Below are positions 25,324 to 34,025 of a stretch of 64,000 nucleotides of DNA, in pieces. The notes beneath the pieces were generated by a model. The model was not told the DNA's origin. It made no database searches and saw only the letters and a program-made list of their open reading frames with translations. Origin of the DNA: Nitrospira sp. ST-bin5 (GTDB taxonomy: Bacteria; Nitrospirota; Nitrospiria; Nitrospirales; Nitrospiraceae). The stretch's first letter is position 1; every line of letters begins with the position of its first letter. The stretch lies in assembly GCA_002083555.1 (NCBI GenBank), contig MSXN01000005.1, positions 200,114-264,113 of the forward strand, given 5' to 3'. The position numbers and the translations under genes were made by a program.

Positions 25324-27006
25324 GTGACTGATCTCCAAATTGCCCGGTCCGTTAGACCTCGACCGATTCTCGATATTGCTGAACAGCTTGGCTTGCAAGC
25401 CGACGAAGTCGCAACATTCGGCTCGACCAAGGCAAAAATCTCATTGGGGGCATTGAATCGCCTCAAGGATCGCCCGTTAGGGCGGTATATCTTGGTGACA
25501 GCGATTAACCCGACTCCCCTTGGCGAAGGAAAGACGACGACATCGATTGGGCTGGCGATGGGACTTTCCCGGTTGGGCAAGCGCGCGGCTGTGACGCTCA
25601 GGCAGCCATCCCTTGGTCCGGTATTTGGAATCAAAGGTGGCGGCACCGGAGGCGGGCGTGCTCAGGTGCTTCCCATGGAGGAGATTAATCTGCATTTTAC
25701 CGGTGATGCCCATGCGGTCGCTACGAGCCACAATCTTCTCTCCGCATTCCTGGACAATCATCTCTTCCACGGCAACGAGCGAGGATTGGACATAGAGCGA
25801 ATTACCTGGCCCAGAACGTTGGGGGTCAGCGATCGTGCGCTTCGTCAAGTGATGGTTGGTGAAGAGACGCAGCGACATAGAGGCCAGTTTGTGATTACCG
25901 AGGCGTCTGAAATCATGGCCGTATTGGCCTTGGCATCGAGCCAAGCGGACCTCCGTCAACGGCTCGGCAGGATCATGGTGGGAGTGAAACGATCCGGGGC
26001 CGTCGGAACCGCCGAAGAATTCGGCTGTGCGGGGGCCATGGCGGTTTTATTAAAGGATGCCCTGCTGCCCAATCTGGTACAGACGTTAGAGGGAACGCCG
26101 GCGTTTGTGCATACCGGGCCGTTCGGCAATATCGCTCATGGCAATTGCTCCATTCTGTCCGATTCCGTGGCGCTTCGATGCGCGGATTACGTGGTCACGG
26201 AGGCCGGGTTCGGGAGTGATCTGGGCGCCGAGAAGTTTTTCAACATCAAGTGTCGGGTGTCAGGATTCAAGCCGGCCGCGGCTGTCGTAGTGGCGACCTT
26301 GCGAGCCCTGAAGCTGCATGGTGCAGGAGGAGTTGCCAAAGCCGGCGCGCCGTTACCCATTGGATTGACCGGTCCTAATATGCCTGCCCTGGAGAAGGGC
26401 TTTGCGAATCTGGAGCAACATATTGCCAACGCTCGAGCCCACGGCATTCCGGTCGTTGTTGCGGTCAACGCGTTCAAGGACGATGTACCTGCCGAATTGG
26501 AATGGGTGCGGAGCCGGTCTCGTGAGGTTGGCGCGATTGATGCCGCAGTCTCGACTCATTGGGCGGATGGCGGACGAGGCGCTGAGCAACTGGCCGATGC
26601 CGTGGTTCGTGCCGTGGAGCAGCCTGCCAACTTCACCCATCTCTATGATGTGAAGTGGCCGATTCGGAAGAAGATCGAAACGATCGCTACGAAGATGTAC
26701 GGGGCAGCCGGAGTCAGCTTTGAGCCGGAGGCGGATCGGCAGATCGATGCGACCGAGGGGCTTGGGTTTGGGCAGCTTCCCGTCTGTATGGCAAAGACGC
26801 CGCTCTCGCTGTCGCATGATCCGGCGCTGAAAGGTAGACCCACGGGGTTTACGGTTCCGATCAAGGAATTGCGCATCCTCGCGGGAGCTGGATTTGTGAC
26901 GGCGGTGTGCTCGGGAATTCAGTTGATGCCCGGCTTGCCGAAGAAACCGGCCGGCGAACGGATTGACCTGGATCCGGTGAGCGGAGAAATTGTCGGGCTT
27001 TCGTAG
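25324..27006 (+). CDS. fhs: formate-tetrahydrofolate ligase
   Basis: A 560-residue enzyme that makes 10-formyltetrahydrofolate from formate, ATP and tetrahydrofolate, feeding purine and initiator-tRNA synthesis and C1 assimilation. The P-loop NPTPLGEGKTTTSIGL, the block RQPSLGPVFGIKGGGTGGGRAQVLPMEEINLHFTGD and FGSDLGAEKFFNIKCR are hallmark sequences. The start is GTG 25324 after GAGG. It is monocistronic by position: a terminator lies upstream and a convergent hflC downstream. Confidence 0.96.
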   Translation: MTDLQIARSVRPRPILDIAEQLGLQADEVATFGSTKAKISLGALNRLKDRPLGRYILVTAINPTPLGEGKTTTSIGLAMGLSRLGKRAAVTLRQPSLGPVFGIKGGGTGGGRAQVLPMEEINLHFTGDAHAVATSHNLLSAFLDNHLFHGNERGLDIERITWPRTLGVSDRALRQVMVGEETQRHRGQFVITEASEIMAVLALASSQADLRQRLGRIMVGVKRSGAVGTAEEFGCAGAMAVLLKDALLPNLVQTLEGTPAFVHTGPFGNIAHGNCSILSDSVALRCADYVVTEAGFGSDLGAEKFFNIKCRVSGFKPAAAVVVATLRALKLHGAGGVAKAGAPLPIGLTGPNMPALEKGFANLEQHIANARAHGIPVVVAVNAFKDDVPAELEWVRSRSREVGAIDAAVSTHWADGGRGAEQLADAVVRAVEQPANFTHLYDVKWPIRKKIETIATKMYGAAGVSFEPEADRQIDATEGLGFGQLPVCMAKTPLSLSHDPALKGRPTGFTVPIKELRILAGAGFVTAVCSGIQLMPGLPKKPAGERIDLDPVSGEIVGLS

Positions 27007-27012
27007 TGGGCG

Positions 27013-27873
27013 TTAGCGCTGTCTCAGATAGCGGAAGAACTCTGAATCCGGGCTCATCACCAGGGTCGACTTATCTTTGAACGTTTTCTTGTAGGCTTCC
27101 ATCGAACGGGTGAATTCGAAGAACTTCGGATCTTGCCGATAAGCATCGGCATAGACCTTAAACGCTTTCGCATCTCCGGCTCCCCGTAACTCTTCAGACT
27201 CCTTATAGGCCTGGGCCAGAATGATCTCTCGATCTTTCTCCGCTTCAGACCGAATCTTCTGCGCTTCCTCTGCGCCTTCCGCACGGTATTGCTTCGCCTG
27301 CCGTTCCCGTTCAGCTTGCATGCGGGCGAATACAGCCTTTTCATTCTGCTCAGGGAGGTCGGCGCGCTTGATTCGCACATCCTGAATTTCGATTCCATAG
27401 GCGGAGGCCTTCTCATTCGATCGTTGTGTCACGATCTTCATGAGGTCGTGTCGGCCGGTGGCGACGATCTCCAGGAGGTCGTGGCGTCCGAGTTCGACAC
27501 GGAGTTCTGAATAAATAATATCGTGCAACCGCTGGAGCGCCCCGCGTTGACTTTGAAAGTTTTGATAGACCTTCAAGGGATCAACGATTCGCCATTTGGC
27601 ATAGTTGTCGAGCAGAAGGGTCTTCTTGTCCTGCGTAATTACGTCTTGGGGGTCCGAGTCGTAGTCCAGCAAGCGCTTATCGAAGTAGGTGACCTCTTGA
27701 ATAAAAGGTACTTTTGCGTATAGCCCCGGTTCGGTGAGATTGCGCTTCGGCTTTCCGAGTTCGACCACAATCGCGTTCTGAGTGATATCGACGATGAAGA
27801 GCGGTGAGGCCCCTAGTAAAAACAGGCCTCCGACAACGACGAGCAGCGCGATAGTCAGGCCTTGCTTCGTCAT
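27013..27873 (-). CDS. hflC: protease modulator HflC
   Basis: A 286-residue SPFH/band 7 protein with one N-terminal membrane helix (LTIALLVVVGGLFLLGASPLFIV) and the periplasmic blocks DKKTLLLDNYAKWRIVDPLK and IEIQDVRIKRADLPEQNEKAVFARMQAERERQAKQYRAEG. With HflK it forms a large membrane cage around the FtsH protease. The start overlaps the end of hflK by four bases. Confidence 0.95.
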   Translation of the reverse strand: MTKQGLTIALLVVVGGLFLLGASPLFIVDITQNAIVVELGKPKRNLTEPGLYAKVPFIQEVTYFDKRLLDYDSDPQDVITQDKKTLLLDNYAKWRIVDPLKVYQNFQSQRGALQRLHDIIYSELRVELGRHDLLEIVATGRHDLMKIVTQRSNEKASAYGIEIQDVRIKRADLPEQNEKAVFARMQAERERQAKQYRAEGAEEAQKIRSEAEKDREIILAQAYKESEELRGAGDAKAFKVYADAYRQDPKFFEFTRSMEAYKKTFKDKSTLVMSPDSEFFRYLRQR

Positions 27874-28904
27874 GGCTTCTGTTCCTCTGCGGGAGCGTTG
27901 GTCCGCGATTTGAGTCGATCGAGCGGTAGGTAGGGGAGGACGCGCTCTCCCCCTTTCCCATCGATGATTACTTTGTCGATATTGGGCAAAATTTCTTCCA
28001 TCGTTTCAATATAGAGCCGCTTGCTGATGATATCTTTGGCTTGGTTATATTCTTTGAGCGTGGCGACGAACCGGTTGGCCTCTCCCTGTGCGCGATTCAG
28101 TCGCGCCTGGGCGTAGCCCTTGGCCTGGTTCACGACCTGTGCCGCTTCGCCTTTGGCTTTGGGGAGGATGTCGTTGCGATAGCTTTGAGACTGGTTGATC
28201 AGCTTCTCGCGATCTTCCTTGGCATTAGTCACGTCTTTGAAGGCCGCCGCGACAGCTTCCGGCGGATCCACATCCTGCAGCTGAATCGCGGCGATCTGAA
28301 CGCCGCTCTGATATTGGTCGAGAATGGATTGCAGCAATACCAAAGTGTCTTGTTGGATCTGGGCTTTGCCGGTGGTGAGGGCTTCGTCGATTTTGCTCTT
28401 GCCGACGACTTCACGCATCGACGCCTCGGCGGCTTTGCCGATCGTCTCATGGATTTCTGCGACGCTGAAGAGATAGTTCGCAGACTCCTTAATCTTGTAT
28501 TGCACGATGAACTCGATGGCCAGGATGTTCATGTCGCCGGTGAGCATCAAGGCTTCTTGCGCCAGCATTTGCTGGCGCCCCTGCCGGTCTGTACGGAATC
28601 CCACTTCAATACGGTGAAGTTTTTCAACTTTCGGTTGCAGCACCGATTCGATCAGGGGGATTTTCCCGTGCGGGCCAGGGCCAACCGTACGAACGGGAAT
28701 GCCGAAGCGTTTGACGACGCCTTCTTCATCCGGCGCGACAATAAAGGCGCTCTGCCAGGCGACAAAGACCAACAAGCCTACGAGCAGCAGGCTTTTCATT
28801 CCGCCGGAGGGAATGAGTCCGGACAGCTGCGACTGCGCCTGTTTCAGCGCATCGTCGAGCTTATCGTTCTTTTTATTCCAGGGATCGTTGGGATTCCAGA
28901 CCAT
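27870..28904 (-). CDS. hflK: FtsH protease regulator HflK
   Basis: A 344-residue SPFH/band 7 protein beginning MVWNPNDPWNKKND, with a single membrane helix (SLLLVGLLVFVAWQSAFIV), the GVVKRFGIPVRTVGPGPHGKIPL block and the QAKGYAQARLNRAQGEANRF helix. It pairs with HflC and modulates FtsH. The N-terminal cytoplasmic region is shorter and less glycine-rich than in enterobacteria. It is the first gene of the hflK-hflC operon. Confidence 0.95.
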   Translation of the reverse strand: MVWNPNDPWNKKNDKLDDALKQAQSQLSGLIPSGGMKSLLLVGLLVFVAWQSAFIVAPDEEGVVKRFGIPVRTVGPGPHGKIPLIESVLQPKVEKLHRIEVGFRTDRQGRQQMLAQEALMLTGDMNILAIEFIVQYKIKESANYLFSVAEIHETIGKAAEASMREVVGKSKIDEALTTGKAQIQQDTLVLLQSILDQYQSGVQIAAIQLQDVDPPEAVAAAFKDVTNAKEDREKLINQSQSYRNDILPKAKGEAAQVVNQAKGYAQARLNRAQGEANRFVATLKEYNQAKDIISKRLYIETMEEILPNIDKVIIDGKGGERVLPYLPLDRLKSRTNAPAEEQKP

Positions 28905-29041
28905 AGATGTCTTGGGGATGGTGGATAGTCGTGAACGGGTATCACACTAGCAGAGTGGATCGTGTGACGCAACCGACCGGCCGGGGCCTCGTCAGGATGT
29001 GACGTGTGCTTGCTAAAAGAAGGGCGAGGGTTCTCGTGAGA

Positions 29042-30082
29042 TTACGATGTCACGGATCCGCCGCAGGACGAGCCTGTTCCCGCTGTGCAGCCGTAGCAAT
29101 GATTGCGCGTCACGATCTGCCGTCGATTGAGAAGTGCCGGACTGAAATCACGAATGTGAGCCGGCGCGCCGTGATCCACCGGCAGTTCCAGCATTTGATT
29201 GAAGTCGCAATCGTAGAGCCCGCCGTCCCAACTCACCGACAGCGTATAGCGGCACATGACACCGGTCGCCGCGGTCGGATTAAACGCATTGGCCAGCCGC
29301 TCCATGTAGCCGGCATAGCTTCCGCTGTCGACCAGAAACTCCAGAAACCGGCTCACCGGCATATTGGTGATGGTGTAGAGGTGATTAAACTCCACACCGT
29401 GTCTGGTGCGGAGCTCCTTCCTGAATTGGGCTTCGATCGCCTCCTGCTTCGGTGGGAGAAAGGCGCCTACCGGGTTATGCACCAGATTGAGCAGTAGGCC
29501 ACTTCCTTCGCGTCCATATCCGAGCTGGTTCAAGAGGCGAAGCGCGTCAATGGATTTGTCGAAGATGCCTTCGCCGCGTTGCGCATCGGTCTGACTGGCC
29601 CGGTAGTAGGGCAGCGAGGCGACCACTTCCACGCGGTGCGCTGCGAGAAACTCAGCGAGGTCGGACTGCGACGGGATCTGCAGGACCGACAAATTGCAGC
29701 GATCCATGACATGGCGGCCGAGCGCACGGGCCTGCTCCACCAGCCATCGGAAATTCGGATTCAGTTCCGGCGCCCCGCCGGTGATGTCGACCGTGGGAAT
29801 GTCCGTCTGAGCCAGCGCGGCGATGCAGAGCTCCGCCGTTTCCCGCGACATGCTCTCCGTGCGGTCGGGCCCGGCATCCACGTGACAATGTCGGCAGGTC
29901 TGGTTGCAGAGTTTGCCGACGTTGATTTGGAAGACCGTGATCCCGGAGGCTTGAAGTGAGGGTAATCCGGCCTGCGAGAGACGGGTTGCAAACGGGGTGA
30001 GGCCCGCCGTTTCGTCGAGCATGCGAAGCTGCTCAGTTGAAGAGGCGAGGGGATTGTGACGGCCTAAGAGGGTAAGTGCCAT
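29042..30082 (-). CDS. arsS: arsenosugar biosynthesis radical SAM protein ArsS
   Basis: A 346-residue radical SAM enzyme: the cluster motif CNQTCRHCHVDAGP near residues 59-66, TGGAPELNPNFRWLVEQA, and the C-terminal cysteine block NHCYGCTAGTGSSCGG. ArsS is known to join the 5'-deoxyadenosyl group of SAM to dimethylarsenite in arsenosugar synthesis. It lies seven bases after arsM on the same strand and is therefore cotranscribed with the methyltransferase that supplies its substrate. Some homologues use selenocysteine in the C-terminal block; here the codons are cysteine. Confidence 0.9.
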   Translation of the reverse strand: MALTLLGRHNPLASSTEQLRMLDETAGLTPFATRLSQAGLPSLQASGITVFQINVGKLCNQTCRHCHVDAGPDRTESMSRETAELCIAALAQTDIPTVDITGGAPELNPNFRWLVEQARALGRHVMDRCNLSVLQIPSQSDLAEFLAAHRVEVVASLPYYRASQTDAQRGEGIFDKSIDALRLLNQLGYGREGSGLLLNLVHNPVGAFLPPKQEAIEAQFRKELRTRHGVEFNHLYTITNMPVSRFLEFLVDSGSYAGYMERLANAFNPTAATGVMCRYTLSVSWDGGLYDCDFNQMLELPVDHGAPAHIRDFSPALLNRRQIVTRNHCYGCTAGTGSSCGGSVTS

Positions 30083-30089
30083 TGGATTA

Positions 30090-31277
30090 TTAGCAGCACC
30101 CGCCCGTCGGCGCGCAATTCACCGCTGCACCATCAACAGGATGGCCGGCGCGGTTGAGAATGGCAAAGTGCGGCGCATAGCCCTCCGCTTCAAGGACCGT
30201 GAGAGTTTTCGAGCAGATTTCAACCGGCTCGCCGCGTCGGTACCGGTGCTGATCGTCGTCACAGGCTTCCAGGAACGGGCCGGCCAAGAGGGCGTAGTCC
30301 CCTTTCCAAGTACAGGGAATTTGTTCGGGCAGCACGGCAGTCCATCGTGGGTCCTCCCGGTTGAGCCACTGGGGAGCATCGGAGAATAGGAACATTGATG
30401 CAAATGGCGGCCGGCTCAGTAAGAGAGCCAGCTCCGGAGTGAGCGGCTGGGGAATCCCGCGCATGTATGTGGTGCCTCGTTCATCGACCACGCGGCTGAA
30501 GGGGCCGCGGAGCGTGGCATAGCGTGGGCCTAATGCCGCCGCATTGGCTGGCAGTTTGTAGCCGGTCAACGTCACCGAGAAGAAGTGAATGCCATCGATC
30601 CGCTGCCAGGGCGACGACTTGATCAGATGGATGCCGACAAATCCCGCCTCCGTCATGCCCGCCATATAGTCGGTGAGTGTGAGGGCGCCAGACAGGCAAT
30701 CGCCCCATTTCTCAGCGTCGTGGATGAGATACTGAGGCACGGGCTGATCGGCGACAATATCTGAAATCGTGAAACGTCCACCTAATTTGGCGATGCGGAA
30801 CATTTCGCGGAAGACCTTGCGCTTGTCCGGGGCCAAGTTGATTACGCAATTGGAGATGATCAAATCAACCGTGCCGTCCGCCACCGGCATGGCATCGGCC
30901 ATGCCTTTCCTGAATTCTACATTGGAAGAGGGGTAGCCGAGATTACCGGCTACGATGACGGCATTCCGGCGCGCAATTTCCAGCATCGTATCCGTCATGT
31001 CGATCCCGATCACATGGCCTGTCTGGCCGACAAGACGCGAGGCCTCGAAGCAGTCGATGCCGCCGCCCGATCCGATATCTAGAACGGTTTCCCCGGCGCT
31101 CACGGTTTTCAGCCCGGCAGGCGTGCCGCAACCGTAGGAAATCTTGAGCACTTCCTCCGGGATGAAGGTCTTGAGATGCCCCATGTCATAGCTGGTCGGG
31201 CAACACATCTGTTCGCCTGTGCTGGCGGCTTTGGCGTAGCGATCACTAACTGCCCGGGTAACGTTCTCTCCTGGCAT
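30090..31277 (-). CDS. arsM: arsenite methyltransferase ArsM
   Basis: A 395-residue SAM methyltransferase with GETVLDIGSGGGIDCFEASRLVG as the SAM-binding motif and cysteines at the usual ArsM As(III)-binding places (ISYGCGTP, ISNCVINLAPDK, WGDCLSGAL). After the catalytic domain a second region of about 130 residues, ending in GGCC, is an extension shared by ArsM proteins paired with ArsS. It methylates As(III) to mono- and dimethyl species. A GAGGGAG lies just before the ATG, closer than ideal. A class II palindrome upstream (31409) suggests Crp-type control. Confidence 0.88.
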   Translation of the reverse strand: MPGENVTRAVSDRYAKAASTGEQMCCPTSYDMGHLKTFIPEEVLKISYGCGTPAGLKTVSAGETVLDIGSGGGIDCFEASRLVGQTGHVIGIDMTDTMLEIARRNAVIVAGNLGYPSSNVEFRKGMADAMPVADGTVDLIISNCVINLAPDKRKVFREMFRIAKLGGRFTISDIVADQPVPQYLIHDAEKWGDCLSGALTLTDYMAGMTEAGFVGIHLIKSSPWQRIDGIHFFSVTLTGYKLPANAAALGPRYATLRGPFSRVVDERGTTYMRGIPQPLTPELALLLSRPPFASMFLFSDAPQWLNREDPRWTAVLPEQIPCTWKGDYALLAGPFLEACDDDQHRYRRGEPVEICSKTLTVLEAEGYAPHFAILNRAGHPVDGAAVNCAPTGGCC

Positions 31278-31381
31278 GGCTCCCTCGTTAATCTATGAAC
31301 CTATTGAGATAAGTCTATGTATCAATGTTTCCAATTTGACGTCGATCTCTATCCGTGTAGCAAGATAGACGCTTCAGGGGA

Positions 31382-31424
31382 AGAGTACAGCGAGGAGCAT
31401 GAGGATTCTGTAAGCTGGCTTACA
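31382..31424 (-). promoter_or_regulatory. Crp-type class II promoter toward arsM-arsS
   Basis: The palindrome TGTAAG-CTGG-CTTACA (31409-31424) has perfect arms. On the minus strand TACTCT (31382-31387) lies with its centre 32 bases from the palindrome centre, as expected for an activator site at -41.5. The predicted transcript would start near 31375, about 100 bases before arsM. One of eight matching sites in the window. Confidence 0.65.
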
Positions 31425-31530
31425 TTGGATCATACGCTGTAAGTGAGAGCATCACCGCACAAGGGATCCGTCACCAGCGCAGAGGACGTCTGACGGAGTG
31501 GAGCGTGGATCGGATAGGTTCCTCGTCCCC

Positions 31531-31562
31531 TTGACTCGATACCATAGTCCTAGGTGTAGCAT
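31531..31562 (+). promoter_or_regulatory. MerR-type promoter with long spacer
   Basis: TTGACT (31531-31536) and TAGCAT (31557-31562) are separated by 20 bases, longer than the normal 17 and typical of MerR-controlled promoters. The spacer holds an imperfect dyad with ACC and GGT arms (31541-31555). It precedes the merR-like gene by 18 bases, so the regulator probably controls its own operon. Confidence 0.65.
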
Positions 31563-31579
31563 CTTCCCAAGGAGCGACG

Positions 31580-32017
31580 ATGACATCCCAACGTACAATT
31601 GGCTGGCTCGCAAAATCGGCTGGGGTGTGTATCCAAACAGTTCGGTACTATGAGAAGCGGAAACTCCTCTCACCAAGCGGCCGTCGACCATCCGGATATC
31701 GTATCTATGACCACGAGGCATTGACACGTCTCCGTTTCATCAGGAACGCGCAAACGCTCGGGTTCACACTTCGAGAGATCGACGAATTGCTCAACCTGCG
31801 GGTCACGACGGGGACGCGTTGCGAGGACGTGCAGCGAAAGGCTGAAGCCAAATTGCAGACCGTTGAAGCCAAGATACTAGACTTGCAGACCTTGGTCCGA
31901 GCCTTGCGCGGCTTAATTCGCACCTGTCGAGCCTGGCAACCGATCAATCGTTGCCAGATTGTGAGTCATTTGGAGAAAACAGAGGGCACCACAACCCAGG
32001 TCAACAGGAGAGCGTGA
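31580..32017 (+). CDS. MerR family regulator, Hg(II)-type cysteine set
   Basis: A 145-residue MerR protein: winged helix-turn-helix (TIGWLAKSAGVCIQTVRYYEKRKLL, then GYRIYDHEALTRLRFIRNAQTLGFTLREI), a coiled-coil dimer helix and a metal site. Cys81, Cys116 and Cys125 match in spacing the three Hg(II) ligands of Tn501 MerR (82, 117, 126). A strong AAGGAG precedes the ATG. No mer transport or reductase gene is in the same operon; instead an AhpD-like gene follows after three bases. The true inducer may be Hg(II), As(III) or another thiophilic metal. Confidence 0.88.
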   Translation: MTSQRTIGWLAKSAGVCIQTVRYYEKRKLLSPSGRRPSGYRIYDHEALTRLRFIRNAQTLGFTLREIDELLNLRVTTGTRCEDVQRKAEAKLQTVEAKILDLQTLVRALRGLIRTCRAWQPINRCQIVSHLEKTEGTTTQVNRRA

Positions 32018-32020
32018 ATC

Positions 32021-32407
32021 ATGCCATCCCACCAGCACAGTGCCTTTGCAGGATTTCGCCGTCTTAGCCCTAAGGTCACAGGCGCGTTGCTTCGCATGCG
32101 CCAGGAGACGTATCGCGACGGGGCGGTTCCGGCCAAGTACAAGCTGTTGACTGCCATGGCCATTTCGATCGCCATTCGATGTGAACCTTGCATTCAGGCT
32201 TATGTGCAGATGGCGGTCGACAAAGGAATTTCGCAGCAAGAATTGGTTGAATTCCTTGAGGTTGCTATGACCATGCAAGGCTGTCCGGGTGAGGAGTGGG
32301 CACTCAAAGCCTATGCCTTGTACAAAGAGTGTCTGGATCATGGCTCACCCTCAACGACATCCGGCTGCTGCGATCATCGGACAACGACTCAGGCGGATGG
32401 GAGGTGA
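32021..32407 (+). CDS. carboxymuconolactone decarboxylase/AhpD-like protein
   Basis: A 128-residue AhpD-fold protein with the redox pair CEPC in AISIAIRCEPCIQAYVQMAVDKG, typical of AhpD-type alkylhydroperoxidase relatives. The C-terminal tail adds a CC pair. It lies between the MerR regulator and a DsrE-like gene with gaps of three and four bases, so the three make one operon. The substrate is unknown; peroxide or thiol redox chemistry is likely. Confidence 0.82.
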   Translation: MPSHQHSAFAGFRRLSPKVTGALLRMRQETYRDGAVPAKYKLLTAMAISIAIRCEPCIQAYVQMAVDKGISQQELVEFLEVAMTMQGCPGEEWALKAYALYKECLDHGSPSTTSGCCDHRTTTQADGR

Positions 32408-32411
32408 CACG

Positions 32412-32951
32412 ATGAGCCGACGAACCAGTTCTGTGATTGTGGCGATGTGTGTGTGGTTGATCGGGAGCGCTGGCCTTGGGATTCAGCAGGTGTCAGCCGC
32501 CAACATTCTGATCCACACGAAAACGTCGCTCGCGCTGGATGATGCGCAGATCTGCGCAGTGCCGAATGTCGCCTGGGCCGCAGTCAAGGCGGGGCACAGG
32601 GTCACGGTTCTGGTTGATGCGAGCGCAGTGACGTCGGTGACGAAAGGCTTCGGCTGGTTCAGACGGCTGATCGGGTCCGAGTCAACCGCGTTGGATCGTG
32701 CTGGTTTGCCAGATTGGGAGCGGGAGGGTCTTTCCGAACAAATGGACGTACCGCTGGAACAGATCCCACACAATTACGGCGAGTATTTCGACTTTCTCAA
32801 GAATAATCTGGGCGTCAAGGTTTATGGGAATCAGACGATGATGCAGCTCTACAAGATCGATCCGGAACGGGTCGCCGATTCGGTCACTCCCATTCCACTG
32901 GCTAAGATAGTGCAGTTGTTCGAGGCAGCGGACCGGATACTCGTCTATTGA
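32412..32951 (+). CDS. exported DsrE-like sulfur-relay protein
   Basis: A 179-residue protein with a signal peptide (SSVIVAMCVWLIGSAGLGIQQVSA) and a DsrE/DsrF-like fold: ILIHTKTSLALDDAQICAVPNVAWAAVKAGHRVTVLVD, then a region around NNLGVKVYGNQTMMQLYKI. The ATG at 32412 has GGGAGGTG upstream; the frame also extends back inside the preceding gene. Such proteins are small cysteine carriers or structural relatives; here a cysteine lies in DAQICAVP. It should act outside the cytoplasm. Confidence 0.75.
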   Translation: MSRRTSSVIVAMCVWLIGSAGLGIQQVSAANILIHTKTSLALDDAQICAVPNVAWAAVKAGHRVTVLVDASAVTSVTKGFGWFRRLIGSESTALDRAGLPDWEREGLSEQMDVPLEQIPHNYGEYFDFLKNNLGVKVYGNQTMMQLYKIDPERVADSVTPIPLAKIVQLFEAADRILVY

Positions 32952-33020
32952 GGTATCATCCTTGATTTCGCATTGCCGATCGACAACCCCCGAGCTAGCC
33001 AGACGGCGTACCAGTGGTTC

Positions 33021-33398
33021 TTAATGGCGCACCCGATTCCTGAAATATTTCCAGACATCAATCGTATCGAGCACCAGGGAGATGGCCATGGAGACCGACA
33101 AGATGAGCAAATACTGTTTGAATGACGCTTCAACGGTTGGAATCTTGATCACGACATAGGCCAGCAGCGGGACCCATGGGACGTGGCCGAGCCCAAGGAT
33201 CTTGGTGAATCCATATCGCGCATAAAGCCCCATCATCAGCATCGCGCTTGCGAGAAAATTCATGAAGATGAGCTGGGCGACCGTTTCCTTCCAGAAGGCC
33301 AGACTGGCCATGTTGACGAGCATGAGAAACAGTACCCACAGGGAGACCCATACGGGTTGCTCCATCAATTCAATAAAAAATCGTAACGGGTTTCTCAT
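33021..33398 (-). CDS. four-helix membrane protein, paralogue of the 37896 gene
   Basis: A 125-residue membrane protein with about four helices, beginning MRNPLRFFIELMEQPVWVSLWV. It aligns closely along its length with the product at 37896-38294: both have NPL.FFI.LM.QP.WVS.WV, ASAMLMMGLYA, FGL-like GLGH...WIPLL and SLLFD-type ends. The family is unknown to me. It lies after the DsrE gene at 33510, and the same pairing appears at the second copy. An upstream GTG at 33446 is possible but the paralogue supports 33398. Confidence 0.7.
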   Translation of the reverse strand: MRNPLRFFIELMEQPVWVSLWVLFLMLVNMASLAFWKETVAQLIFMNFLASAMLMMGLYARYGFTKILGLGHVPWVPLLAYVVIKIPTVEASFKQYLLILSVSMAISLVLDTIDVWKYFRNRVRH

Positions 33399-33454
33399 AC
33401 CTGAATTTCTTCTGATGATTGGGATCAGCGGTGTGTTGGTGATCACTGATAAGG

Positions 33455-33498
33455 AGCGGACACCCGGCCGGCTCGATTGCGCCGGCCGGATGTCCGCT
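33455..33498. other. GC-rich intercistronic hairpin
   Basis: The segment folds as an 18-position stem with one mismatch (arms AGCGGACA and CCGGCCGGC with their complements) and an eight-base loop. It stands between the DsrE gene (33510) and the membrane protein gene (33398) on the minus strand. There is no T tract, so it may limit readthrough or stabilise the DsrE transcript rather than act as a terminator. Confidence 0.7.
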
Positions 33499-33509
33499 GG
33501 TCTAGGGCA

Positions 33510-33866
33510 CTAGAACGTGATGACCTGATACCCCTGTGAGACCAGCTTCTTGAAGCTCGGATGGCCGTCGTATTCACCAGCCAGCTTCACTCCGCAGGCC
33601 ACGACTTTGTCCTTCACACCAAAAGCCCCGGCGCAAAAGTCGCACGCCCCGCTGATGCGATCTTTCACCGCCACGTAGAGCCCGTGGGCCATGTGATCGG
33701 GCTTCTCCAGTTCTGGAATCCACTTGGACCCGGCGCCATCGAAAATGAGTTGAACGTCGTCGTGCGCGTCCTTGAACTCCTTCACGGCTTCCATCGCATT
33801 GACCACCCGTCCCAATCCCTCATGGGTGTCGGTGTCGGCTAAGACCACGATCGCAACTTTGGACAT
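33510..33866 (-). CDS. DsrE family protein
   Basis: A 118-residue cytoplasmic DsrE-fold protein starting MSKVAIVVLADTDTHEGLGRVVNAMEA, with a CDFCAGAFG motif and ACGVK near the C-terminus that can form a cysteine-based sulfur-transfer or redox site. It is a paralogue of the 36789 product (same GAG.KW, HxA..LY.AV.D, C..FG.K..V..CGV order). AAAGGAG precedes the ATG. A Crp-type class II promoter (33957-33999) lies upstream. Confidence 0.85.
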   Translation of the reverse strand: MSKVAIVVLADTDTHEGLGRVVNAMEAVKEFKDAHDDVQLIFDGAGSKWIPELEKPDHMAHGLYVAVKDRISGACDFCAGAFGVKDKVVACGVKLAGEYDGHPSFKKLVSQGYQVITF

Positions 33867-33956
33867 GCTGTACTCCTTTCAGAACAAACAGGTGAATGAT
33901 GAAAAGGTCCGCCTCATGTATAGGGCGGACGCGGCATCATGCCGCGATGATCTCGC

Positions 33957-33999
33957 ATGCTATTGCGCAACTCTCAGGATTTCTGTGGGCTGGATTACA
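33957..33999 (-). promoter_or_regulatory. Crp-type class II promoter toward dsrE (minus)
   Basis: TGTGGG-CTGG-ATTACA (33984-33999) is a degraded form of the palindrome, and TAGCAT (33957-33962, minus strand) is centred 32 bases away. The predicted start would be near 33950, about 84 bases before the DsrE ATG. It lies back to back with the site at 34026. Confidence 0.5.
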
Positions 34000-34025
34000 A
34001 CTGAATGGAGAAAGAATGCCGGGGA

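Larger units (their letters stand above)
31278..31579. other. divergent control region between arsM and merR
   Basis: The 302-base gap contains no gene. It holds the Crp-type palindrome with its minus-strand -10 (31382-31424, toward arsM) and the MerR-type promoter (31531-31562, toward merR). A lone half-site TGTAAG at 31438 has no partner arm. Confidence 0.6.

Noticed and set aside
31438..31443. Second TGTAAG next to the arsM site
   Set aside because: No second arm at the proper distance and no -10 match; probably chance.
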